Notes: generated by a model from the letters alone, not told the origin. A stretch of DNA of 64,000 nucleotides from JAJPKK01 sp963802745 (GCA_963802745.1 CAWDKL010000086.1:62001-126000); one strand, 5' to 3'; counted from the stretch's first letter, positions 1-9,003 are shown. Translations and numbers: made by a program.

Positions 1-897
1 TACCACGCCCGCAACGTCGCGTCCGAAACATCCGTCGGCGATGGCGGCCGTGTCGGCATTGACGATCACGGCGGCGGTCTCGATCATTTCGCCGTTGGCG
101 AGCTTAACGCCCCGCACACGCCCGGCGCCGAGGCTGATTTCGGATACTTCGGTATTGTAGCGGATCGCTGCGCCGCGCTTTGCGGCAAGCGCCGCGAGCA
201 CCACCGCAACGCGATGCATGCCACCTTCCACGAGCCAAACGCCATCCTGTTCCACATGCGCGACCAGCATCAGCGTGGCGGGTGCCAGAAACGGGGATGA
301 ACCGCAGTAAGTGGCATAGCGCCCGAACAGCTGGCGCAGCCGTGGATCGTGAAAATATTCGCCCAGAACGTACCACAGGCTCTCGAACGGAGCGATTCTG
401 GCAAGGCCGGCCAGACCTCTGATGCCGGCATGCTTGATCAGCGACCCGACGCTGGGCGCCGGGGCGCGAATGAACGAACCGACCAGGGTCTGGTAAACGC
501 CGCGGGCGCGGGCGCAGAAATCGAGATAGCGCCGCGCCTCAGCGGTGCCGGCGAAAATCCCGATCGCGTCGGCCGACCGTTGCGGATCCGCGAACAGGTC
601 GAGCTGTTCGCCGGGCCCCCAGGCATGGCGCGCCAGCAATTCGGTTTTTCTGAGGGAAATGTGATTGTCGAGCTGTTCGCCGATCGCGCCGAAGATGTCG
701 TCGAACACCCAGCGCATCGTGAAGACGGTCGGGCCGCAATCGATACGCGCACCGTCCACCTCCGCTTCACGCATTTTACCGCCCGGCGTGCCTGAGCGCT
801 CCAAGACGACCGTTTCCACCCCACGGCCGGCCAGCAGCACGGCGGCCACCAAACCGCCGATGCCGGCTCCGATGACGGCGACGGGTTGCGAGTTCAT
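1..897 (-). CDS. crtD: Methoxyneurosporene (hydroxyneurosporene) desaturase CrtD, 3' end cut by window edge
   Basis: Reads as the N-terminal 299 residues of a CrtI/CrtD-type FAD-dependent carotenoid desaturase, which introduces the 3,4 double bond in spheroidene/spirilloxanthin-type carotenoids. The dinucleotide-binding motif GAGIGGLVAA is at residues 9-18, followed by ERSGTPGGKM. The middle part contains FGRYATYCGSSPFLAPATL, the conserved desaturase segment. CrtD is preferred over CrtI because the gene is divergent from crtE and crtF, which is the usual position of crtD. The start ATG is at 897-895. No frame break is seen in the visible part; the C-terminal portion lies outside the window. 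It shares a promoter region containing a PpsR box with crtE. Confidence 0.88.
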   Translation of the reverse strand, partial: MNSQPVAVIGAGIGGLVAAVLLAGRGVETVVLERSGTPGGKMREAEVDGARIDCGPTVFTMRWVFDDIFGAIGEQLDNHISLRKTELLARHAWGPGEQLDLFADPQRSADAIGIFAGTAEARRYLDFCARARGVYQTLVGSFIRAPAPSVGSLIKHAGIRGLAGLARIAPFESLWYVLGEYFHDPRLRQLFGRYATYCGSSPFLAPATLMLVAHVEQDGVWLVEGGMHRVAVVLAALAAKRGAAIRYNTEVSEISLGAGRVRGVKLANGEMIETAAVIVNADTAAIADGCFGRDVAGVV

Positions 898-939
898 CGG
901 CAAAAATTTCCCGTACAGCAGCAGTCGCGCTTGCCGGAC

Positions 940-957
940 TGTAAATTATACATTACA
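940..957. promoter_or_regulatory. PpsR/CrtJ box between crtD and crtE
   Basis: TGTAAATTATACATTACA fits the TGT-N12-ACA consensus exactly. After an 8-bp spacer a second, degenerate copy follows at 966-983 (TGA-N12-ACA). Tandem boxes 8 bp apart are the known arrangement for cooperative PpsR/CrtJ binding. The site lies in the 97-bp divergent region and could repress both crtD and crtEF. Confidence 0.75.
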
Positions 958-994
958 CTTATTTGTGACAACAAAAATTTACAGCCGGAGTCGG

Positions 995-1868
995 ATGATC
1001 ATGGATGCAATCACGCGGATCGAACAGTCCCTGGTGAAGGCCGTGGCGCAGGCCGATCGCATCGATGCGCCACCGCGGCTTGCGGCGGCGATGCGTCATG
1101 CGGTATTTCCGCGCGGCGCTCGCGTTCGGCCCCGGCTTTGTCTCGCGGTGGCGGCCGCCTGCGATGAGGATGAACCCCGGCTGACGGATGCCGCCGCCGC
1201 CGCGATCGAGCTCCTGCATTGCGCCTCATTGGTGCATGACGACCTGCCATGTTTCGACGACGCCAAACTGCGGCGCGGGCGGCCGTCGGTGCACCATGCG
1301 TTCGGCGAGCGGCTGGCGGTTCTGGCCGGTGATGCCTTGATCGTGCTGGCCTTCGATGTGGTTGCCCAGGTTTCATGTGCTGCCAGCCGGCTGAGCCCGA
1401 CGCTTTTGACCATCACCCGCGCCGTCGGGGTTCCGACCGGAATCGTGGCCGGCCAAGCCTGGGAATGCGAGTCCAAGGCCGACCTCTCGACCTATCATCG
1501 GCAAAAGACCGGAGCGCTGTTTGCGGCCGCCACGGTCGTGGGCGCCGCCGCCGCCGGTGCCGACCCGGCGCCCTGGCGCACGGTCGGGGAAAAGATCGGT
1601 GAGGCCTACCAGGTGGCCGACGATCTGCGTGACGCCATCGCCGACCCCGAAGAGATCGGGAAGCCGATCGGCCGCGATATCGCGCTGGATCGTCCGAGCG
1701 CGGCGACGATGTTCGGCATCGAGGGCACGGTGAAGCGGCTGGAGCGGCTGGTGGCGGAAGCGATCGAACTCGATCCCGGTTTGTCCGCGTGCGGGCGAAT
1801 TGCAGGCGCTGATCATGCTCGAAGCCAAGCGCCTGATGCCGAAGAAGCTGGCTCAACAAGCCGCCTAA
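995..1868 (+). CDS. crtE: Geranylgeranyl diphosphate synthase CrtE (apparent +1 frameshift)
   Basis: Makes C20 geranylgeranyl diphosphate for carotenoids and the bacteriochlorophyll tail. The first Asp-rich motif reads VHDDLPCFDDAKLRRGRPS and the second YQVADDLRDA. Start ATG 995 follows GGAG at 986-989; ATG 1001 is an alternative. The frame runs to about 1768 (EAIE) and then leaves the family sequence. One base later the expected tail appears: SIPVCPRAGEL, then LEAKRLMPKKLAQQAA and TAA at 1866-1868. A single extra base at or next to GAA-C (1766-1769) explains the break. Without it the protein is about 290 residues, normal for the family. The rest is well conserved, so a sequence error or a very recent mutation is more likely than old decay. 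Confidence 0.88.
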
Positions 1869-1882
1869 GCGGTCCGGAGCAG

Positions 1883-3020
1883 GTGACCGGGCTCGGCCTG
1901 AAAACGTTTGCGGCGCTATCCGACCGGTGGTTCGGGTGGCGTGACCGGTTGCTGTCGGATCCCCGGTTTCATCGCTGGGCCACGGCCTTTCCGCTCACGA
2001 GGCCCGTGGCCAGGCGCCGGTCGCGCGCGCTTTTCGATCTGTGCGCGGGCTTTGTCTATTCGCAGGTGCTGCTCGCCTGCGTGCGTCTACGCCTGTTCGA
2101 GGCATTGCGTGCGGGGCCTCGGACGGTCGATGAATTGTGCGCAACTCTCGAACTTTCCAAAGCTGGCGACCCTGCGGTTGCTGGCCGCCGCCGCTTCCCT
2201 GCGCCTGGTGGAGCGACGGCGGCAAGAATGCTACGGACTTGGGGTGCTCGGCGCGGCCCTCACCAGCCACCCGGCCATCGCCGCCATGGTCGAGCATCAC
2301 AGCGTGCTTTATGGCGACCTTGAGGATCCGGTGGCGCTGCTGCGCGGCGATGCCACGCAAACCGGGCTCGGCCGCTATTGGCCCTATGCCCGTTCGTCCG
2401 CCGATGCGGTGACGTCCGATCAGGTGGCCGCCTACAGCGCGCTGATGTCGGTTTCGCAATCGTTGATCGCCGCCGAGGTGCTCGATGCATTTCCCTTGGG
2501 GTCATACCGTTGCCTGCTCGATGTCGGGGGCGGGGAGGGGGCATTCCTCGCGGAGGCGGCACGGCGCGTCCCGCACCTTCAGCTGATGCTGTTCGATCTG
2601 CCGGCGGTCGCGGAACGCGGACGGGTAAATCTTAACGCCCAAGGCTTGGGAGATCGCCTGACGGTCGCGGCCGGTGATTTCCACCGCGATGCCCTGCCGT
2701 CAGGCGCGGACGTCATCTCGCTCGTCCGGGTCCTGCACGACCACGATGACGGGGCCGCGCTCGCGCTCTTGCGGTCGGCGCGACGCGCCTTGCCGACCGG
2801 CGGTGTCTTGCTGTTGGCGGAACCGATGGCCGAAACCCCGGGCGCCGAACCGGCCGGCGCGGCGTATTTTGGCTTTTATCTGCTCGCCATGGGCAGCGGC
2901 CGGCCCCGCTCCTTTGCGGAGATCACCAAACTCCTGAAGCATTCCGGGTTCGATCAGATACGGGCCTTGCGGACTCGCACCCCGCTGCTGGTTCGCGCCC
3001 TGAAGGCGACGGCCATCTGA
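1883..3020 (+). CDS. crtF: Hydroxyneurosporene O-methyltransferase CrtF (apparent +1 frameshift)
   Basis: SAM-dependent methyltransferase that methylates the C1 hydroxyl of acyclic carotenoids. The N-terminal part (FDLCAGFVYSQVLLACVRLR, the dimerisation region) is in one frame up to ELCATLE at about 2152. The remainder, with the SAM motif LLDVGGGEGAFLAEAA and LVRVLHDHDDGAALALL, is in the +1 frame and ends at 3020. Dropping one base at the in-frame GAA-C (2150-2153) gives a continuous ATLEFPKLATLRLLAAAASL. The likely start is GTG 1883, 14 bp after the crtE stop, with GGAG close upstream; no ATG is available in that frame. The repaired length of about 379 residues is typical. It probably forms an operon with crtE. 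Confidence 0.85.
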
Positions 3021-3037
3021 AACAATTTCAGCCCCTA

Positions 3038-3083
3038 TGTTAATTGTGCTTGACAGTCATGATAGTAAACTTAAGATGACACA
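3038..3083 (+). promoter_or_regulatory. bchC promoter with tandem PpsR boxes
   Basis: TGTTAATTGTGCTTGACA at 3038-3055 fits TGT-N12-ACA and overlaps a -35 TTGACA (3050-3055). TAAGAT at 3072-3077 is a plausible -10 (16-bp spacer). Exactly 8 bp downstream, 3064-3081 reads AGT-N12-ACA, a second box with one mismatch. This matches the known bchC control pattern, in which PpsR covers the -35 and -10 elements. Confidence 0.75.
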
Positions 3084-3115
3084 TATCGGTTAGAGCAGGT
3101 ACCAGGGAGCCCAAG

Positions 3116-4048
3116 ATGAAGGCCATGGCGGTCGTCATCGAACGACCTGAAGAACTTTCGCTGCAGGAGGTGGCGCTGTTGCCCCCGCAGGACAGCGATG
3201 TCGTCGTCGACATCGCTTGGAGCGGGATCAGCACCGGGACCGAGCGATTGTTGTGGTCCGGGCGCATGCCTCATTTCCCTGGAATGGGCTATCCTCTTGT
3301 GCCTGGCTACGAATTGGTCGGCCGCATTGCTTTTGCCGGGGCTTCGTCGGGCCGCCAAATCGGCGAACAGGTCTTCGTGCCGGGTGCGCGTTGCTTCAAG
3401 GATGTGCGCGGCTTGTTCGGCGGCGCTGCATCGCGCCTGGTGATCCCGGCGCAGCGGGCGCTGCCGGTCGGTGAGGCTCTCGGCGAGCAGGCCGCGCTTT
3501 TGGCGCTTGCCGCGACCGCTTACCACGCGACCGCGGGTGCCTCTCCGCCGGATTTGATCATCGGTCATGGGGTGCTTGGTCGCCTGCTGGCGCGCCTTGC
3601 GGTTGCTCAAGGGGCCATGCCGACGGTGTGGGAGAGCAACGAATCGCGCCGCACGGGATCGCTCGGCTATCAAACCATCGATCCGGCGGAAGATACGCGC
3701 CACGACTATCGGGTGATCTGCGATGTCAGCGGCGATAGCGGCATCCTCGACGCCTTGATTCGACGCCTTGCCCCCGGCGGCGAGATCGTCCTGGCGGGCT
3801 TCTACAGTGCGCCGCTTGGCTTTGCATTTCCGCCGGCCTTCATGCGCGAGGCACGAATTCGCGTCGCCGCGGAATGGAAAGAACCCGACCTGGTGGCGGT
3901 TCGCGAATTGATGGCGACCGGAAAACTCTCGCTCGATGGCCTGATCACTCACGTTGAGCCGGCGAAGCACGCCCAAGACGCTTATCGGACGGCTTTCGAC
4001 GATCCCGCCTGCCTGAAGATGATCCTCGATTGGAGCGCTCTGTCATGA
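3116..4048 (+). CDS. bchC: 3-hydroxyethyl bacteriochlorophyllide a dehydrogenase BchC
   Basis: Zinc-free medium-chain dehydrogenase-like enzyme of 310 residues that oxidises the C3 hydroxyethyl group to acetyl late in bacteriochlorophyll a synthesis. Landmarks are SGISTGTERLLWSG near the N-terminus, FPGMGYPLVPGYELVG, and LIIGHGVLGRLLARLA, the nucleotide-binding turn. The start follows a GGGAG ribosome site. It is the first gene of the bchCXYZ-puf superoperon, and its stop overlaps the bchX start (ATGA at 4045-4048). Confidence 0.95.
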   Translation: MKAMAVVIERPEELSLQEVALLPPQDSDVVVDIAWSGISTGTERLLWSGRMPHFPGMGYPLVPGYELVGRIAFAGASSGRQIGEQVFVPGARCFKDVRGLFGGAASRLVIPAQRALPVGEALGEQAALLALAATAYHATAGASPPDLIIGHGVLGRLLARLAVAQGAMPTVWESNESRRTGSLGYQTIDPAEDTRHDYRVICDVSGDSGILDALIRRLAPGGEIVLAGFYSAPLGFAFPPAFMREARIRVAAEWKEPDLVAVRELMATGKLSLDGLITHVEPAKHAQDAYRTAFDDPACLKMILDWSALS

Positions 4049-5040
4049 ACGCGATTCCGCAGATTTCCATGAAGGATCGGCTGCGCGCGGAGGCCTCGAT
4101 CCCGCCGGATCCGGTGTCTACGGAGGCGCCGGGCAAAAAGACGCAGATCATTGCGATCTACGGCAAGGGCGGAATCGGCAAGAGTTTTACGCTTGCGAAT
4201 TTGTCCTACATGATGGCGCAACAGGGCAAGCGCGTATTGTTGATCGGCTGCGACCCCAAAAGCGATACCACGTCGCTCCTATTCGGCGGGCGCGCCTGTC
4301 CGACCATCATCGAAACCTCCTCGCGCAAAAAACTTGCCGGCGAGGAAGTGAAGATCGGCGACGTTTGCTTCAAGCGCGATGGCGTCTTCGCCATGGAATT
4401 GGGCGGCCCCGAAGTCGGCCGCGGCTGCGGCGGGCGCGGCATCATCCATGGATTCGAATTGCTGGAGAAACTTGGTTTCCATGAGTGGGGCTTCGACTAT
4501 GTCTTGCTCGATTTTCTCGGCGATGTCGTCTGCGGCGGGTTCGGCCTGCCGATCGCGCGGGACATGTGCCAAAAGGTAATCGTAGTCGGTTCGAACGACC
4601 TGCAATCGCTCTACGTCGCCAATAATGTATGTTCGGCGGTCGAATATTTCCGGAAACTCGGCGGCAATGTCGGGGTCGCCGGAATGGTCATCAACAAGGA
4701 CGACGGAACCGGCGAAGCGGCAGCCTTTTCAGACGCTGTTGGAATACCCGTGCTGGCCGCCATTCCGGCGCACGAAGATATCCGCCGCAAGAGCGCAAAT
4801 TACGAGATCATCGGCCGGCCCGGAACCCAATGGGCGCCGCTGTTCGAAACGCTTGCCTTGAATGTTGCGGAAGCTCCGCCGGTGCGGCCCAAGCCGCTCG
4901 CCCAGGAGGGGCTGCTCGGCCTGTTCAAAGGCGATGCCGTCGGTCGCGGTGTCGTGCTTGATCCTGCCACGCCAGCCGACATGTGCGGCGGGGCCGTGGT
5001 GGAAAAGCCATCACTCGAAGTCGTCTACGAAACCATCTGA
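4045..5040 (+). CDS. bchX: Chlorophyllide a reductase iron protein BchX
   Basis: Homodimeric ATPase that feeds electrons to BchYZ for reduction of the C7=C8 double bond of chlorophyllide a. The P-loop YGKGGIGKSFTLANL is near residue 38. Cluster-ligand cysteines lie in GRGCGGRGII and FLGDVVCGGFG, as in NifH-like proteins. The N-terminal extension of about 35 residues before the P-loop is usual for BchX and separates it from BchL. Start ATG 4045 overlaps the bchC stop; an in-frame upstream start at 4030 would lie inside bchC. Length 331 residues. Confidence 0.95.
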   Translation: MNAIPQISMKDRLRAEASIPPDPVSTEAPGKKTQIIAIYGKGGIGKSFTLANLSYMMAQQGKRVLLIGCDPKSDTTSLLFGGRACPTIIETSSRKKLAGEEVKIGDVCFKRDGVFAMELGGPEVGRGCGGRGIIHGFELLEKLGFHEWGFDYVLLDFLGDVVCGGFGLPIARDMCQKVIVVGSNDLQSLYVANNVCSAVEYFRKLGGNVGVAGMVINKDDGTGEAAAFSDAVGIPVLAAIPAHEDIRRKSANYEIIGRPGTQWAPLFETLALNVAEAPPVRPKPLAQEGLLGLFKGDAVGRGVVLDPATPADMCGGAVVEKPSLEVVYETI

Positions 5041-5069
5041 ACCCGCGACGTTTCGAAAGCGAAACCATC

Positions 5070-6705
5070 ATGGCCAGACTGGATCTATCGACAGAGTCGG
5101 GCTCCGCAGCGGGCGGTGAGGTTATCTACGATTCCGCCGCGCATGCGCCCGTGATGGAATTGGCCGCTGCGCCGATCGATTCTGCCGAACTGTCCGTTCG
5201 GCCGGAAGCCTCCGCAGGCCTCGCGGCAACTCACGGGGACGGAGATCGGGTGCCACGCCGGCAAGGCCGAAATGCGCAATGCCGCTGCCGCAGCCGGCAA
5301 GAGCGAAACGCTTGCCCAATACGCGGCGGACTACCCGCTTGGCCCGCACGATCAGCCGCAGAGCATGTGCCCGGCATTCGGTTCGCTACGAGTCGGCTTG
5401 CGCATGCGGCGCACCGCGACGGTGTTATCGGGGTCCGCCTGCTGCGTCTATGGCCTGACCTTTACGTCGCATTTCTACGGCGCGCGACGCAGCGTCGGCT
5501 ATGTGCCGTTCAATTCCGAGACGCTCGTCACCGGCAAGCTGTTCGAGGATATCCGCGAGGCGGTATTCCGGCTCGCGGACCCCGCACTCTACGATACGAT
5601 CGTCATTACCAATCTGTGCGTTCCAACCGCGTCCGGGGTGCCGCTGCAACTTCTCCCCAAGGAGATCAACGGCGTCCGCATCATCGGCATCGACGTTCCG
5701 GGGTTCGGTGTGCCGACCCACGCCGAAGCCAAGGATGTTCTGGCGGGCGCGATGCTGCGTTACGCCCGCCAGGAGGTCGAGCAGGGCCCGGTCCAGGCAC
5801 CGCGGGATGGCCGCAACGAAAAGCCCACGATCACGTTGGTCGGCGAGATGTTTCCGGCCGACCCGGTAGGGATCGGCAGCTTGCTGGCGCCGCTCGGGCT
5901 TGCGGCCGGCCCCGTGGTGCCGACGCGGGAATGGCGGGAGCTCTATGCGGCGCTTGACTGTGCCGCCGTTGCGGCGATCCACCCGTTTTACATGGCGTCG
6001 TTCCGCGAGTTTGAGACCGCGGGACGCAAAATCATCGGCTCCGCGCCGGTCGGCCATGATGGGACAGCGGCATGGCTGGAAGCCGTCGCCGACGCCTGCG
6101 GCGTGAGCGCGGCGGCATGCGCCGAGGCCAAGAACCGGTGCCTTCCGGTCATCAAGCAGGCGCTCGCGAAAGCACCCATTAATTGCCGCGTCACGCTGTC
6201 CGGATACGAGGGCTCCGAGCTTTTGGTGGCGCGGCTGCTGGTGGAAAGCGGCGCCGACGTGCGCTATGTGGGCACGGCGTGCCCGCGCACGCCGTGGTCG
6301 GAGGTTGACCGCGAATGGCTGGTCGCCAAAGGCGTGGCCGTTCAATTTCGCGCCTCGCTTGAGCACGATATCGCCGCCGTTCGGGAATTCCGTCCGGACG
6401 TTGCGATCGGGACCACGCCGGTGGTGCAGAACGCCAAGGAATTTGGAATTCCGGCGCTCTATTTCACCAATCTCATTTCGGCGCGCCCCCTCATGGGGCC
6501 GGCCGGTGCGGGTTCCCTCGCGCAAGTCATCGTCACGGCTGCGGCCGGCAAAGGCCGTTTCGACGAGATGAAAGCCTTTTTCGGCGGCGTCGGGCAGGGG
6601 CATGCATCCGGAATCTGGGAGGAAATCCCAACCGATCGACCGGAATTCCGCAAGCGGCAACTCGCCAAGAATGCGGCGGCGTCGAAAGTCGAGGAGCCGG
6701 TCTGA
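5070..6705 (+). CDS. bchY: Chlorophyllide a reductase subunit BchY (apparent +1 frameshift near N-terminus)
   Basis: NifDK-like catalytic subunit with BchZ. The conserved body starts at IGCHAGKAEMRNAAAAAGKS and continues through PQSMCPAFGSLRVGLRMRR and SGSACCVYGLTFTSHFYGAR to the stop at 6703-6705. In that frame there is no ATG, GTG or TTG upstream of ATG 5272, and starting there loses the conserved GCHAGKAE. An ATG at 5070 (MARLDLSTES), 29 bp after bchX, opens a different frame. One extra base between 5187 and about 5245 joins them; an in-frame GAA-C at 5187-5190 is a candidate, giving a continuous open frame. The exact site cannot be fixed because the BchY N-terminus is variable. The stop overlaps bchZ by one base. 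Confidence 0.85.
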
Positions 6706-8153
6706 TGCTTGTCCTCGACCATGACCGGGCCGGCGGATATTGGGGCGCCGTCTACGTCTTCACCGCCGTGAAGGGATTGCAGGTCATCATCGACGGTCCG
6801 GTGGGTTGCGAAAACCTGCCGGTGACCGCGGTCCTGCACTATACCGATGCGTTGCCGCCCGATGAGCTTCCAATCGTCGTCACCGGTCTGTCGGAGGAAG
6901 AACTCGGCCAGCACGGTACCGAACAGGCGATGAAGCGGGCACACCGGACGCTCGATCCGGCGTTGCCGAGCGTGGTGGTCACCGGGTCGATCGCCGAAAT
7001 GATCGGCGGCGGCGTTACGCCGGAAGGGACCAATATTCAGCGTTTTCTGCCCCGCACCATCGACGAAGATCAATGGCAGAGCGCCAACCGCGCCATGCTC
7101 TGGCTGTGGAAAGAATACGGGCCGAAGAAGGGCGCAAAGCGTAAGCCGCGGGGACCGGATGAAAAGCCGCGGGTCAATATTATCGGGCCGATCTACGGAA
7201 CCTTCAATACACCGTCGGATCTGGCGGAAATCCGCCGCCTGGTCGAGGGCATCGGGGCGGAAGTGAATATGGTGTTTCCGCTCGGCAGCCATGTGGCCGA
7301 CGTACCGAAGTTGGCGGACGCCGACGTTAACATCTGCATGTATCGCGAATTCGGCCGACTGCTTTGCGAGGCGTTGGAACGTCCCTATCTGCAGGCGCCG
7401 ATAGGGTTGCATTCCACGACCAAATTTCTCCAGAAGCTGGGCGAGCTTCTTGGGCTTGATGCGGAACCGTTCATCGCCAAGGAAAAGCACACCACGGTGA
7501 AGCCGCTGTGGGATTTGTGGCGCTCGGTCACCCAGGATTTCTTCGGCACCGCGAGCTTTGCGATCGTCGCCAACGAAACCTATGCCCGCGGGGTCCGGCA
7601 TTTTCTCGAAACCGAGATGGGGCTGCCCTGCACCTTCGCGTTTGCACGCCGTGCCGGGGTCAAGCCGGATAACGACGCGGTGCGCCGTGCGGTCCACGAG
7701 AACACGCCGCTCATCCTATTCGGAAGCTATAACGAACGGATGTATCTCGCCGAAGCGGGTTCGCGCGCGATGTATATTCCGGCATCCTTTCCGGGGGCGA
7801 TTATCCGCCGGCATACCGGCACGCCCTTCATGGGATACGCGGGCGCGACCTACATCGTGCAGGAAGTCTGCAACGCGTTGTTCGATGCGTTGTTCAATAT
7901 CCTGCCGCTCGGAACCGCGCTCGATAAGGTCGAGGCGACCCCGGCGCGCATGGTGCGCGAACTGCCTTGGGACGACGACGCGAAGGCTGCACTCGACGCG
8001 ATGGTGGAGCGGCAGCCGGTTCTCATCCGCATATCGGCTGCAAAGCGGCTGCGCGATGCGGCCGAACGCGCTGCCCGGCGGGCCGGCGAGGAGCGCGTCA
8101 CGGCTACGCGCATCATGGCACAGAGCGCAATCGGTGACGCCGAGGCTGCATGA
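6705..8153 (+). CDS. bchZ: Chlorophyllide a reductase subunit BchZ
   Basis: Second NifDK-like subunit of chlorophyllide a reductase, 482 residues, intact. It begins MLVLDHDRAGGYWGAVYVF, followed by DGPVGCENLPVTAVLHYTDALPP, where the cysteine is a likely cluster ligand. The middle part has INIIGPIYGTFNTPSDLAEI-like sequence and the C-terminus contains LPWDDDAKAALDAMVERQPV, a feature shared with BchB. The start overlaps the bchY stop (TGATG). It is followed by a 68-bp gap and pufQ. Confidence 0.95.
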   Translation: MLVLDHDRAGGYWGAVYVFTAVKGLQVIIDGPVGCENLPVTAVLHYTDALPPDELPIVVTGLSEEELGQHGTEQAMKRAHRTLDPALPSVVVTGSIAEMIGGGVTPEGTNIQRFLPRTIDEDQWQSANRAMLWLWKEYGPKKGAKRKPRGPDEKPRVNIIGPIYGTFNTPSDLAEIRRLVEGIGAEVNMVFPLGSHVADVPKLADADVNICMYREFGRLLCEALERPYLQAPIGLHSTTKFLQKLGELLGLDAEPFIAKEKHTTVKPLWDLWRSVTQDFFGTASFAIVANETYARGVRHFLETEMGLPCTFAFARRAGVKPDNDAVRRAVHENTPLILFGSYNERMYLAEAGSRAMYIPASFPGAIIRRHTGTPFMGYAGATYIVQEVCNALFDALFNILPLGTALDKVEATPARMVRELPWDDDAKAALDAMVERQPVLIRISAAKRLRDAAERAARRAGEERVTATRIMAQSAIGDAEAA

Positions 8154-8221
8154 CGGCGCCGTCGGCGAATGAGGCCGACGGCGTATCGAACGAGGCAAGG
8201 TGAGTTGCCAAGGAGGATAGC

Positions 8222-8437
8222 ATGGGTGACATCCAACCGGCGAAACATTCATCCGATCGAACGCTTGAGGTGGCCCAGTTCCGGCTGATCTTCGGCGTCA
8301 GCTTCGTGGCATTCCTTCTGGGAGCGATCGTTTCGCGCCTGAGCCCGTGGCGGCAGGCGGAAACGCGGAAGCGGTCGGTATTCGCGCAGGCGCTTGCTGC
8401 GACCCACCGGACGATCCCGTTCGCCTTCATGAGCTGA
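8222..8437 (+). CDS. pufQ: PufQ-like small membrane protein
   Basis: A 71-residue protein with one membrane helix (about residues 19-41, FRLIFGVSFVAFLLGAIVSR) and a basic, aromatic tail. PufQ proteins are short, sit between bchZ and pufB, and influence bacteriochlorophyll supply to the puf complexes. The assignment rests on position, size and topology; the sequence match from memory is weak. It has a strong ribosome site AAGGAGG just before the start and precedes a 24-bp palindrome. Confidence 0.6.
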   Translation: MGDIQPAKHSSDRTLEVAQFRLIFGVSFVAFLLGAIVSRLSPWRQAETRKRSVFAQALAATHRTIPFAFMS

Positions 8438-8455
8438 AGTTAGTTCCATCACCCA

Positions 8456-8479
8456 TTCGTCCTGCCGCGGCAGGACGAA
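8456..8479 (+). promoter_or_regulatory. 24-bp perfect palindrome in pufQ-pufB leader
   Basis: TTCGTCCTGCCG is followed immediately by its exact inverse complement, giving a 12-bp stem in the transcript 63 bp upstream of pufB. Hairpins at the 5' edge of pufBA mRNA are known to protect it from decay or mark a processing site. No T-tract follows, so it is not a classic terminator. Confidence 0.55.
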
Positions 8480-8542
8480 CTTCCCAGCTGCGCGGGACCT
8501 GCGCGGCAACGGCCGCACGGCTTAAAAATCGGAGTAACTTGT

Positions 8543-8770
8543 ATGGCAGGAGACGACAGACCTCGCTCGTTATCGGGGCTTACGGAACCGGAGGCGAAGG
8601 AGTTCCACAGCATCTTCGTAACGAGTTTCATCATCTTCACGGTCATCGCGATCGTTGCGCATTTTCTCGTCTGGCAGTGGCGGCCCTGGCTGCCCGGGCC
8701 AAACGGTTATAAATCCGCAATCGACGGGTTGACGAACGTCGCCGCCTATCTGACGGCGCTCATAGGCTAG
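8543..8770 (+). CDS. pufB: LH1 beta polypeptide PufB
   Basis: Light-harvesting 1 beta chain in the inner membrane. LTEPEAKEFHSIFVTSF and VAHFLVWQWRPWLPG are the family signature. His40 is the bacteriochlorophyll ligand and His22 lies at the cytoplasmic side. At 75 residues it is longer than most LH1 beta chains (about 50-70) because of a 23-residue tail after the WRPWLPG motif. The ribosome site GGAG lies upstream of ATG 8543. Only 10 bp separate it from pufA. Confidence 0.95.
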   Translation: MAGDDRPRSLSGLTEPEAKEFHSIFVTSFIIFTVIAIVAHFLVWQWRPWLPGPNGYKSAIDGLTNVAAYLTALIG

Positions 8771-8780
8771 GAGCAGGAAA

Positions 8781-8960
8781 ATGTGGAGGATGTGGCTGCT
8801 GTTCGACCCGCGTCGAACCCTTGTTGCCGTGTTCGCGTTTCTGTTCGCGCTGGCGCTGGTGATTCACTTCATCCTGCTGAGCACGGATCGCTTCAACTGG
8901 CTCGACGGGCCGCATGCAGCGCGCGGAACCGCCGTCCAGAATGCGCCGCTCTCCAAATAG
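8781..8960 (+). CDS. pufA: LH1 alpha polypeptide PufA
   Basis: A 59-residue LH1 alpha chain beginning MWRMWLLFDPRRTLVAVFAF, a typical start. His29 in LVIHFILLST is the bacteriochlorophyll ligand, followed by RFNWLDGP. An AGGAGC/AGGA ribosome site precedes ATG 8781, and TAG is at 8958-8960. The short polar tail of about 15 residues may be processed, as in other purple bacteria. A stable hairpin follows. Confidence 0.95.
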   Translation: MWRMWLLFDPRRTLVAVFAFLFALALVIHFILLSTDRFNWLDGPHAARGTAVQNAPLSK

Positions 8961-8980
8961 CGGCGCCCGCTAAACGGTCG

Positions 8981-9003
8981 GGGCGAGGGCCTGTTCCTCG
9001 CCC
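8981..9003 (+). terminator. Intercistronic hairpin between pufA and pufL
   Basis: GGGCGAGG (8981-8988) pairs perfectly with CCTCGCCC (8996-9003) across a 7-base loop. Such hairpins after pufA stabilise the pufBA segment against 3' decay and partly uncouple it from pufLMC, giving many LH1 subunits per reaction centre. No U-run follows, so partial termination is less likely than RNA stabilisation. Confidence 0.65.

Noticed and set aside
1..3020. Photosynthesis cluster as an old pseudogene region
   Set aside because: Each broken gene has only one single-base shift; motifs, codon pattern and both halves remain well conserved, and the largest genes are intact. Long decay would leave deletions and several stops.
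7326..7331. GTTAAC turned into GTTGAAC by a modified site everywhere
   Set aside because: Unchanged GTTAAC occurs in bchZ (7326) and in the 53577 gene, so it is not altered at every copy.
5400..7700. Long minus-strand frames opposite bchY and bchZ (about 410 residues each)
   Set aside because: They mirror the codon structure of conserved plus-strand genes in GC-rich DNA and contain no family motifs or ribosome sites.
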